The notes below the pieces were generated by a model that was not told the origin of the DNA, did no database searches, and worked only from the letters and a program-made list of their open reading frames with translations. From assembly GCA_052315315.1 (NCBI GenBank), contig JBLSDE010000003.1, positions 1 to 64,000 of the forward strand: a DNA stretch of 64,000 nucleotides, given 5' to 3'. Source of the stretch: Cuniculiplasma sp052315315. GTDB taxonomy: Archaea; Thermoplasmatota; Thermoplasmata; Thermoplasmatales; Thermoplasmataceae. Positions 54,492-61,655 of the stretch are shown in pieces (positions within the stretch are counted from its first letter, which is position 1; each line of letters opens with the position of its first letter). The position numbers were made by a program, and so were the translations under genes.

Positions 54492-55799
54492 TTACATATA
54501 GGGTGAAATGGCATAGAGGGAAAATAGAGTCAGGGTAAGAACTGGCATACCCACAATAATTCCGGTTTTCATATAATCCCATGTGCTTATTTTAAAATCT
54601 CCCTTTTTCTCTATCATGTAGAGCCAAACAAGTGTGGCCAGCGAACCTATTGGAGTAAATTTTGGACCTATATCATTTCCTATTGCATTTGTTAACAATA
54701 TGTTGCCGGTCAATTTAGCATGCTGCAGGGCAAGGTCACCCAGTAGTACAGAAGGTAAATTATTCATAATGGATGCAGTAAATGCAAACAGATAACCTGT
54801 TAAAATATAGTTCAGGCCAAAGGGGTATTTCCATATTCTTAAAAGTACATCAGAAACTATTGAAGTCAGGCCTGCATTGGCCATGGCAAAAACAACAATG
54901 TACATTCCTATGGAGAAGAATATTATCTGCCAAGGGGCCTCCTTTACAGGTTTTACATAACTTATCCTCTTTCCGTTTTTTGCAATAATTAAAAGTATTG
55001 CGGCTGCAGGCATTGAGATCAGTGCAACTGGTATCGAAAAATAACCGCCTACTGAATAAGAAATAATGAGGGTCACTATCACTGGAAAGAACAGCCTGAA
55101 TATTGTTGGATCCTTAATCTCATTTGTATCAAATTCCACCTGGTCTTTAACACTTTTCGGTATGTCCTTTCTGAAAAAGAGATAGAGGAAAAGGAGACTG
55201 GACCCAACACTTACAAGGTCAGGAACCATCATAGTGTACATATATGGAAAGAAGTTTATGCCAAAATAGGTGGCTGCAATTATATTCACCAAATTGCTCA
55301 CAAGCAAAGGTATACTTGCTGAATCCGCTATAAATCCGATTGCCATGATGTAGGCAAGGAGTGTTTTGCCTTTTAATCCTGCCCTGTAAAGGAGTGAAAT
55401 AATTATGGGAGTCATCACAAGGGCAGTGCCATCATTGGCAAAAACTGCTGAAATGAATGCTCCACCAAGTGTTATGAATATGAAAAGTTTTATCCCGCTC
55501 CCCCTTGACAACTTCAGTAGCCTGACTGAGAGATATTGGAATACACCAGCCTCATCAAAAACCAGTGATATGATCACCACTGATACAAATGTAAGGGTGG
55601 CATTCCAGACTATGGAAATTACCCTTATTACATCCATCAGGGATGTTAGTCCGGTAACCAGGGTCAGAGCTGCACCCAAAAGCGCAGAATACCCTATTCC
55701 GATATTTTTAGGCTTCCTTATCACAAGGAGCATTGAAAATATGAAAATAGAAATAGAAGCTATGAAATTAATTGTTTGAATTTGCAAGTTCCCGTACAA
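54492..55799 (-). CDS. arsB: Arsenite efflux permease ArsB
   Basis: ArsB exports arsenite, driven by the proton-motive force. The roughly 430-residue protein has about 12 helices and the family motifs VFDEAGVFQYL, GGAFISAVFANDGTALVMTPIII, FIADSASIPLLVSNLVNI and the C-terminal TNAIGNDIGPKFTPIGSLATLVW. The frame starts at TTG 55799 inside arsC (32-nt overlap); a TTG at 55787 is another option. As third gene of arsR-arsC-arsB it completes an arsenate/arsenite detoxification operon, common where acid mine waters carry arsenic. Confidence 0.9.
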   Translation of the reverse strand: MYGNLQIQTINFIASISIFIFSMLLVIRKPKNIGIGYSALLGAALTLVTGLTSLMDVIRVISIVWNATLTFVSVVIISLVFDEAGVFQYLSVRLLKLSRGSGIKLFIFITLGGAFISAVFANDGTALVMTPIIISLLYRAGLKGKTLLAYIMAIGFIADSASIPLLVSNLVNIIAATYFGINFFPYMYTMMVPDLVSVGSSLLFLYLFFRKDIPKSVKDQVEFDTNEIKDPTIFRLFFPVIVTLIISYSVGGYFSIPVALISMPAAAILLIIAKNGKRISYVKPVKEAPWQIIFFSIGMYIVVFAMANAGLTSIVSDVLLRIWKYPFGLNYILTGYLFAFTASIMNNLPSVLLGDLALQHAKLTGNILLTNAIGNDIGPKFTPIGSLATLVWLYMIEKKGDFKISTWDYMKTGIIVGMPVLTLTLFSLYAISPYM

Positions 55800-56169
55800 G
55801 TGATTCTATCCTGTCTCTTATCCTTTTAACTTCTTCCTTTGTCTTACCCTTTGGGTCGTCCAGTCCCCAGTCAACCATTTTCTTTTTCATGGAGGAGACG
55901 AGTGGAGCCGGACATGAATCTTCAACAGAACATCCCATTATAACCACAAGATCTGCATTGTCAACCATTTCCCTCGTCATCATCCTTGGTTTATGGTCGC
56001 TTATTGGTACACCAATTTCATTCATCACCTCCCGAACAACAGGATTAACTTCCGCAGAGGGAACTGTTCCTGCGCTTATGCAATCAATCCCATATTTCTT
56101 TCCAAAGGCCTCTGCCATCTTGCTTCTTCCAGCATTCTCAACGCATACAAAGAGGACCTTTCCTTTCAT
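55768..56169 (-). CDS. arsC: Arsenate reductase ArsC (thioredoxin-linked, LMW-PTP fold)
   Basis: ArsC reduces arsenate to arsenite for export. The 133 residues have the low-molecular-weight phosphatase fold with P-loop CVENAGRS (C9-S16) and the redox pair C80 and C86 in MGCSVEDSCPAP. This matches the three-cysteine thioredoxin-coupled Bacillus-type mechanism. The aspartate in WGLDDPKG is the general acid. It starts 4 nt inside the arsR stop and overlaps arsB by 32 nt. Confidence 0.92.
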   Translation of the reverse strand: MKGKVLFVCVENAGRSKMAEAFGKKYGIDCISAGTVPSAEVNPVVREVMNEIGVPISDHKPRMMTREMVDNADLVVIMGCSVEDSCPAPLVSSMKKKMVDWGLDDPKGKTKEEVKRIRDRIESLVRELANSNN

Positions 56170-56489
56170 TTTGTCACCTCAATGATCCATTTATCCATGA
56201 TATTTTTCTCGGCGTGATAGTAGATCCATTTTCCCTCTCTACGGCCTGAAATTAAACCAGCGTTTAACAGTACTTTCAAGGCTCCTGAGACTGTTGACTG
56301 TGGGAGTTCTGTAATCTCCTCTAACTGGCATACGCAGAGTTCTTCCCGAAGGAGAATTTCATAAATTCCGAATCTTATTTGATCTCCAAGAGCCTTGTGC
56401 ACCAGGGTCTTCCTAGCATTCCCAGGATCAGAGAAAATTGATTTCAGATTTCGAAGCATGGAGTTATCAATTGTCTTACATTGATTCAT
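56166..56489 (-). CDS. arsR: ArsR-family transcriptional repressor
   Basis: A winged-helix metalloid sensor that releases DNA on binding arsenite. The 107 residues include FGIYEILLREELCVCQLEEITELPQSTVSGALKVLLNAGLISGRREGKWIYY. The CVC pair in ELCVCQLEE is the classical ArsR metal site in the recognition-domain helix. The ATG at 56489 is preferred over longer in-frame starts at 56528 and 56546 because those overlap the TATA box and the palindromic operator. It overlaps arsC by 4 nt and opens the ars operon. Confidence 0.88.
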   Translation of the reverse strand: MNQCKTIDNSMLRNLKSIFSDPGNARKTLVHKALGDQIRFGIYEILLREELCVCQLEEITELPQSTVSGALKVLLNAGLISGRREGKWIYYHAEKNIMDKWIIEVTK

Positions 56490-56493
56490 ATCA

Positions 56494-56509
56494 TCATATC
56501 CGAATATGA
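56494..56509 (-). promoter_or_regulatory. Candidate ArsR operator
   Basis: TCATATCCGAATATGA is a perfect 6-4-6 inverted repeat located between the predicted transcription start (about 56513) and the arsR ATG. A repressor bound here would block initiation, the expected autoregulation of an ars operon. Confidence 0.5.
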
Positions 56510-56534
56510 CGATATTATGTTTTTCCATATAAAC

Positions 56535-56543
56535 TATATATAT
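56535..56543 (-). promoter_or_regulatory. TATA box of the ars operon
   Basis: ATATATATA on the minus strand, about 25 nt upstream of the predicted start at about 56513 and 26 nt beyond the tRNA-Ser(GGA) 3' end. Confidence 0.45.
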
Positions 56544-56568
56544 CACATAAAAGAAAGTACTGAAAAAA

Positions 56569-56651
56569 CGCTGGGAGGGAGATTCGAACTCCCGAGCTAC
56601 GAGAGCACAGGCTTTCCAGACCTGCGCCTTACCAGACTAGGCTACCCCAGC
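56569..56651 (-). tRNA. tRNA-Ser (GGA)
   Basis: Minus-strand cloverleaf of 83 nt, including the discriminator base and no encoded CCA. Acceptor GCTGGGG pairs with TCCCAGC, the anticodon stem-loop is CAGGT-CTGGAAA-GCCTG with anticodon GGA, and a long variable arm precedes the T arm (GGGAGTTCGAATCTCCC). The long arm and discriminator G identify serine. It shares most of its sequence with the second tRNA-Ser 0.8 kb away. Confidence 0.93.
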
Positions 56652-56773
56652 TTATCCGCTTAATTCTTATTTTGTATTTATCATTTTAGAATGATACTTC
56701 GGAGCTACCTGATACTTAATATGTGAGGTAAAGTATTTATTGTCCTGAAAGTTATAAGAAAAGCGGGTTAAAT

Positions 56774-57229
56774 ATGACAGAAATAAAAGTAAAAAAAATT
56801 CTATGTGCTTACGATTTTTCTGAGGAATCCAAAAAGGCCTTGGAAATGGCTTTTTTTCTCTCTGAGTCCATTATGGATTGTGAACTCTTGATTTTGAATG
56901 TGTACAGACCAATACCAACTCCTGTTGGAGACTTCACTGGTGCCACAGATTCTTTCCTTGATGATAATGAGAAGGCCCTCGAAAACAACAGGAAAAAACT
57001 ACACAGGGTAGTCGAAGAAATAAAGAAGGATCGCAATATAGAAAAGTGCAGTGGCGTGGTGGTAATGGGAAATCCGGTGGAAGAGATTCTTCACGTTATA
57101 GAAAAGGAAAAACCGGACCTTGTAATCATGGGAAACAAGAAGCATGGGTTTAAAAAGGGAATCATTCTTGGTTCCGTTTCAGAAAGAGTTTCCGCAAATT
57201 CACCAGTTTCGGTTCTCATTGCAAGATAG
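56774..57229 (+). CDS. Universal stress protein, UspA family
   Basis: The 151-residue protein has the single-domain USP fold: KKILCAYDFSEESKKALEMAFFLSE at the N terminus and PDLVIMGNKKHGFKKGIILGSVSERVSANSPVSVLI at the C terminus. The latter contains a G-x4-G...GS nucleotide-binding loop close to the ATP-binding consensus. Members respond to stress and energy state; the partner is unknown. AAGTATTTATTG at 56731-56742 is its TATA box. It lies between the two tRNA-Ser genes, on the opposite strand. Confidence 0.88.
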   Translation: MTEIKVKKILCAYDFSEESKKALEMAFFLSESIMDCELLILNVYRPIPTPVGDFTGATDSFLDDNEKALENNRKKLHRVVEEIKKDRNIEKCSGVVVMGNPVEEILHVIEKEKPDLVIMGNKKHGFKKGIILGSVSERVSANSPVSVLIAR

Positions 57230-57374
57230 TAAAAATCCTTTAATTTCCATAAGTTTTTTATTATATATTTAAAAACGGCATTCGGAGCAATATTTCATTC
57301 CATTCTTTATTTCAGTTCGCACCAAATTGTTTTATTCAAATAATACAGAAGCAGAAGAAGTGATAATTTTTCCA

Positions 57375-57457
57375 CGCCGGGGGGGAGATTCGAACTCCCG
57401 AGCTACGAGAGCAGCAGATCTCGAATCTGCCGCCTTACCAGACTAGGCTACCCCGAC
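57375..57457 (-). tRNA. tRNA-Ser (CGA)
   Basis: Minus-strand cloverleaf of 83 nt with acceptor GTCGGGG/CCCCGGC, anticodon loop TTCGAGA (anticodon CGA), long variable arm and T arm GGGAGTTCGAATCTCCC. The D arm and variable arm are almost identical to tRNA-Ser(GGA) at 56569. Its 5' end lies 1 nt after the stop of the CoA-binding protein gene, so it must be released from a shared transcript. Confidence 0.93.
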
Positions 57458-57458
57458 A

Positions 57459-57863
57459 TCAGAGTTTTTTATGCTCTTCCATCATGCATCTGTCCATAAT
57501 TACTTTTATGCCGTTCTCTTCTGCGAGTTTCTTTCCCTCATCGCTCTTCACGCCTATTTGCATCCATATGGTTTTTGGCTTCACCCCTAGTGAATCCCTT
57601 ACAATTTCAGGTACAGCCTCTGGCTTTCTAAAAATATCAACCACATCAATCCTGTGTTCCCTTCCAGCTTCACTCACTGTACTGTAAGACTTAATTCCAT
57701 TCCATTTTTCTATGGACGGGTTTATGGGGATAACGTTGTAACCCTTGTCAATCAAATATTTTGCAACTCTGTAACTATCCCTGTCAGGTTTTTCACTTAT
57801 TCCCACAACAGCTACATTTTTTTCATTCTTCAAAACGTCCCTTATCTTATCTTGCTCTTCCAT
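57459..57863 (-). CDS. CoA-binding domain protein (YccU-like)
   Basis: The 134-residue Rossmann-type protein shows VAVVGISEKPDRDSYRVAKYLIDKGYNVIPINPSI, DVVDIFRKPEAVPEIV and KTIWMQIGVKSDEGKKLAEENGIKVIMDRCMMEEH. This is the CoA_binding_2 family, of unknown physiological role; E. coli YccU binds CoA. The stop codon is 1 nt from the 5' end of tRNA-Ser(CGA) on the same strand. It lies downstream of psmA with about 36 nt between. Confidence 0.88.
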   Translation of the reverse strand: MEEQDKIRDVLKNEKNVAVVGISEKPDRDSYRVAKYLIDKGYNVIPINPSIEKWNGIKSYSTVSEAGREHRIDVVDIFRKPEAVPEIVRDSLGVKPKTIWMQIGVKSDEGKKLAEENGIKVIMDRCMMEEHKKL

Positions 57864-57899
57864 AAATATTAAAGGATTAAAAGTTTAAAATTTTTGTGT

Positions 57900-58604
57900 T
57901 CAGGAAGTGATTTTATCAATCTCTTCCTTGGTAAGGATTCTGTAGATTCCATTGGAATGTATTGATGCTACTTCTGGTGTTCTCATCTCCGCGCCCTCTT
58001 CCAGAGATGCCTTCAGTGCGTTGAATCCAAGTTTTATGGCTCCGATTTCATCAAGGTCTTCCCTGTATTCTTTTTCAAAGAAGTTCAGAACCTGATCCCT
58101 TCCTGATCCAATTGCAGTAGCCTTGTATTCATTAATAACTCCCGAGGGATCGGAATCAAAGAGTCTTGGACCGACCTGGTCAACACCTGCGAATATTATG
58201 GAAACACCGTAAGGTCTAACTCCTCCGTACTGAGTATATTGTTGCATCTGATCAGCCACCTTTTTCACAAGGTTCTCCACATTCACAAGAGAACCGTAGG
58301 TTACCTTCTCCTGCTGTGTAACGATTCTCGCAAAATCTATAAGAACTCTTGCATCAGCACCTAGACCAGATGTAACGCATCCTACGTAATCATCAATTAA
58401 CTGGATCTTCTCCATTGCATTTTGTTCCATCAGTTTGCTTCTCGGTCTTCTCTCAGACATAAGAAGAACTCCATCCTTATACTTCAATCCAAGTGCGGTA
58501 GAACCTCTCTTCACAGCTTCCCTTGCATATTCTACCTGAAACAGTCTCCCATCTGGTGAAAAAACTGTTATTGCTCTATCATAAGCCATTTGTCCCTGTT
58601 GCAT
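57900..58604 (-). CDS. psmA: 20S proteasome subunit alpha
   Basis: Alpha subunits form the outer rings and gate of the proteasome. The 234-residue protein begins MQQGQMAYDRAITVFSPDGRLFQVEYAREAVKRGSTALGLK, the alpha-type gate and signature. HbYX-binding-pocket lysine lies in the GSTALGLKYKDG region. GGTGAT at 58608-58613 is a clear ribosome site. It is divergent from nreA, with about 150 nt of shared promoter space containing a TTAAAAATTAG TATA candidate. Confidence 0.95.
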   Translation of the reverse strand: MQQGQMAYDRAITVFSPDGRLFQVEYAREAVKRGSTALGLKYKDGVLLMSERRPRSKLMEQNAMEKIQLIDDYVGCVTSGLGADARVLIDFARIVTQQEKVTYGSLVNVENLVKKVADQMQQYTQYGGVRPYGVSIIFAGVDQVGPRLFDSDPSGVINEYKATAIGSGRDQVLNFFEKEYREDLDEIGAIKLGFNALKASLEEGAEMRTPEVASIHSNGIYRILTKEEIDKITS

Positions 58605-58752
58605 TCAATCACCGTTATCCCTTAATCTCTCAGCATAATAAACCTTTTCTAATTTTTAATCAAATCTTTGCTTGCATAATCACTTTCCTGTCATAGATAT
58701 AAGGAAAAATTGGGATCAATAGGGTTATTAGTCCATTATCGATCCAATTACA

Positions 58753-59934
58753 TTGTTTCCTTACTGCAGTTCATGCAAGGGCACCAAAAATATGTGCGGT
58801 CTTGGGAGATGCCCCATACTTGACGAGATAAGACCAATGTTGCCTTTAAAGCCCATCATAAAGGGACATGTTGAAACGGAAACGCCTCCCGGGATATTTG
58901 TGGGAGAATATGGTTATCCCTCAGTTTACGCTGGACCAACTGCATTATTTCAAAGAGATTTCTGGGATTACTCCAGAGACAAGTACAATCTTTCAATGGA
59001 GAAAATTATATCCATACATTCAAACGTGTACAGAACTGGTGAACTTGTTAATGTAAGAAAAATGGATGATAGAATAGAAAGAAATATTATGGAGAGTTCA
59101 TCAACAATAAAGCCAGTAGAAATATCCTTCGAAGGAAGAATGGTTGAAAGGCAGAATTACCGTGAAAATTTTTTTGAAACCCCAGTTGGTCCACTGGCAA
59201 TGATGGAAAATCTGAAGATTCAGAGTAACCCAAAGATACCAGGAAAGGTTGACTATTTCTACGAGGATCCATACATAAAGGCAAATGAAGCATTATGGGA
59301 CCTTTACGATTCAGGAATGGATGTATCATATCTTCAAAATGTCCTTTCTGCCGGAATAATCGGAGTTAAACGGGAAAGAAGAATGGTACCAACAAAATGG
59401 TCAATTACAGCTGTTGATGACATTCTTTTTAAAAATATGAAAAATAAGCTAATACATTCCCCATGGGTAGATTCAATAGAGGTATATTCGGCCTCATTTC
59501 TTGGAAACGACTTTAATATCATTCTGATTCCGGGTGGCTTCTCCTTTGAAATGCTTGAAAAATGGAATAAGGGTTCCCTGTGGGGAGACGGTGGAGTTTC
59601 TCAGGAATATGAAGGAATAAGAAACAGAACAACCTATGCATCGTCCATAGCCGGGGCATATTATGCAGCAAGATATTCGGTGGTGAAACATCTATACGGA
59701 TTAGGAAGACAGGGCAAAATTATTGTTATAAGATCAGTAGGAAGCCAGTACTACTCACCACTGGGAGTGTGGGTGATCAGAAGAACCACTGAGGAGGCAT
59801 TGAAGAGCAGGCCGATTAAATTCCAGACCACTGAGGAAATGCTTAGGAATTTTATTCCCTTCATAAAGGATGCCTTTTCAAGGTCAAAAATAATAAGGGA
59901 GTCCATATTTCAGAAAAGTTTGGAGGATTTTTAA
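58753..59934 (+). CDS. nreA: DNA repair protein NreA
   Basis: NreA is an archaeal protein implicated in repair with PCNA. The 393 residues begin with a cysteine cluster (CSSCKGTKNMCGLGRCP; C5, C8, C15, C20), followed by the family core FVGEYGYPSVYAGP and later LWGDGGVSQEYEG. The C terminus ends QKSLEDF, a minimal PIP-box motif (Q..L..F) at the last residues, as in other Nre proteins. It starts at TTG; the frame upstream holds no ATG or GTG before a stop at 58729-58731. The next gene starts 1 nt after its stop. Confidence 0.87.
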   Translation: MFPYCSSCKGTKNMCGLGRCPILDEIRPMLPLKPIIKGHVETETPPGIFVGEYGYPSVYAGPTALFQRDFWDYSRDKYNLSMEKIISIHSNVYRTGELVNVRKMDDRIERNIMESSSTIKPVEISFEGRMVERQNYRENFFETPVGPLAMMENLKIQSNPKIPGKVDYFYEDPYIKANEALWDLYDSGMDVSYLQNVLSAGIIGVKRERRMVPTKWSITAVDDILFKNMKNKLIHSPWVDSIEVYSASFLGNDFNIILIPGGFSFEMLEKWNKGSLWGDGGVSQEYEGIRNRTTYASSIAGAYYAARYSVVKHLYGLGRQGKIIVIRSVGSQYYSPLGVWVIRRTTEEALKSRPIKFQTTEEMLRNFIPFIKDAFSRSKIIRESIFQKSLEDF

Positions 59935-59935
59935 A

Positions 59936-60766
59936 ATGCTGGAGAGAGTTTTTGACAATCATTTTCATTTAAATTATTATGGTGATTTCATAGAAAGTGC
60001 AAAGAAATATAAAAAAGCAGGAGGGACTGCAATTAATCTTACAAATTTACCGGACTATTCCATACCTGTTTCGTCCTATTATGAAACTGTTTATCAGCGA
60101 ACAATATCCATGGCCGAAAGAATAAGGAAAGAGGTGGGTATTGACGTTATAGTGACAATAGGTCCATACCCTCTGGACTTAATGAATCTGTCAAAGAACA
60201 TTCAAACATCGAGTGAACTGGTCAGGGAGGGAATCATAAGGGCTGCAAGGCTTTGTGATATGGGTAAGGCAAATGCCATAGGTGAAATAGGAAGGCCCCA
60301 TTTTCAGGTTGATCAAGCAATTGTTGAAAAATCAAACGAATTGCTTGATTTTGCCTTTTCACTGTGCAAGGATTCAGGAGTTCCCGCAATTCTTCACACA
60401 GAGGATCTTGACAGTGCATCTCTTCATGAACTTGAGAAGAGAATAAAAAGTTCAGGTATGAAAGACGGAATGGTGGTTAAACATCATGCAAAGCCTGAAA
60501 ATCTTGGGGAAGATAGCATCGTAAAGATGTCCATACCTGCGACAAGGGGAGATATTCGTAAGGCCATAGAATCAGGGAGATATTTCCTGATGGAAACAGA
60601 CTTCATAGATAATCCTGAAAAACCCAATATGTATCTTCCATTGGACTCAGTTCCCAACAGAGCCACATGGATCAGCCAGGAGTATGGGGAAAGAGGTTCG
60701 GAAATACTGGAATGGGCGTTTGTAAAACTTCCGGATCAGTTGTTTGGTGAGGAAAACTTCAATTGA
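59936..60766 (+). CDS. TatD-related metal-dependent hydrolase (archaeal type)
   Basis: A TIM-barrel amidohydrolase-like protein of 276 residues. Metal ligands expected for the family are visible: DNHFHL near the N terminus, E in AIGEIGRPHF, H in AILHTED, H in VVKHHAKPE, and D in LMETDFIDNP. Archaeal relatives of TatD form a separate group whose substrate is unknown; TatD itself is a 3'-5' DNase. Coupling to nreA with a 1-nt gap suggests a repair or nucleic-acid role. Confidence 0.82.
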   Translation: MLERVFDNHFHLNYYGDFIESAKKYKKAGGTAINLTNLPDYSIPVSSYYETVYQRTISMAERIRKEVGIDVIVTIGPYPLDLMNLSKNIQTSSELVREGIIRAARLCDMGKANAIGEIGRPHFQVDQAIVEKSNELLDFAFSLCKDSGVPAILHTEDLDSASLHELEKRIKSSGMKDGMVVKHHAKPENLGEDSIVKMSIPATRGDIRKAIESGRYFLMETDFIDNPEKPNMYLPLDSVPNRATWISQEYGERGSEILEWAFVKLPDQLFGEENFN

Positions 60767-60848
60767 ATAACGAGTCTCTTAAATAGTTTTATAAAGACGA
60801 ATTTTCCATGACTGATCCTTTTATGTGCTAAAATGTATATGACCCTCA

Positions 60849-61502
60849 ATGACTCTAACGGTAGCTGAAATAGACAGGATTTCAAGGGAAATCAGGGATT
60901 ATTACCGTCAGGAGTCAGCAACGGTTCAAATACAGAAGATAAGGGGGAATTTCTATGAACAGGTCAAGGATGCGATGGAGTCTCTGGAAGAAATGGCCAG
61001 ATCAAATATTTCACCGGATACAATAGACCTGTATAGAAAAATAATGGACAAAAAGGACATGATAGAGAAAAATCTCCGTAATTTTTTGTTAAAGAGATAT
61101 GAAAAGATTCTGAGGGATTCACTCTTTGAGATTGGTTCCACAGTGCTTGAGAAATTAACACCGGAGGAAAAAATCTTCATAATGAATATGCACAATCAGA
61201 TGCAAGATGTTCTTGAGGGTATAATAAAGCCATCCAGAGTAAAAGAAGCATCCATGGAAGGGATTGTTTCAGGGAAATACGAAGAGCCATCAGTTGCTCA
61301 TGAAGAGACCAAGGAAGAAAAGGGAGAAGATATAAGGGCAATGAGTGAACCCATGGTTCCAGTCTCAGTAACTGTCGATTTTCTTCCCATAGCAACCTCT
61401 GCAGGTGATTTTTACCTTCACAGAAATGATATAGTATATCTACCGGAAAAGGCAGCCGAAATTATAACCTCAAGATCATACGGAAGACGTGTCTTAATTT
61501 AA
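60849..61502 (+). CDS. Replication initiation factor GINS (Gins51-type)
   Basis: GINS links MCM and the replisome. The 217 residues have an N-terminal helical A domain (VAEIDRISREIRDYYRQESATVQIQK to LTPEEKIFIMNMHNQMQDVLE). An acidic linker (about 130-165) leads to the small C-terminal beta domain VTVDFLPIATSAGDFYLHRNDIVYLPEKAAEIITSR. The order A then B identifies the Gins51/Gins15 class. It follows the nreA-tatD pair after 80 nt on the same strand, forming a replication and repair group. Confidence 0.88.
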   Translation: MTLTVAEIDRISREIRDYYRQESATVQIQKIRGNFYEQVKDAMESLEEMARSNISPDTIDLYRKIMDKKDMIEKNLRNFLLKRYEKILRDSLFEIGSTVLEKLTPEEKIFIMNMHNQMQDVLEGIIKPSRVKEASMEGIVSGKYEEPSVAHEETKEEKGEDIRAMSEPMVPVSVTVDFLPIATSAGDFYLHRNDIVYLPEKAAEIITSRSYGRRVLI

Positions 61503-61655
61503 TTTATGAAAGTATTGATTTGAAAAGTAGGAGATTACCAACTCGTAAACAAAATGATTTCATTCAATTAATTTTGAAACGTGATGAAAACAGATCTTAA
61601 AATTTTACTTAATTAAAATAAAAATATGTGTTTTTAAGGAATTAAAATAGTTTGC

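Noticed and set aside
54492..56651. ars operon as a mobile island integrated at the 3' end of tRNA-Ser(GGA)
   Set aside because: The operon does lie at the tRNA 3' side, but no integrase and no duplicated tRNA 3' segment at the far end were found; similarity to the second tRNA-Ser is ordinary paralogy.
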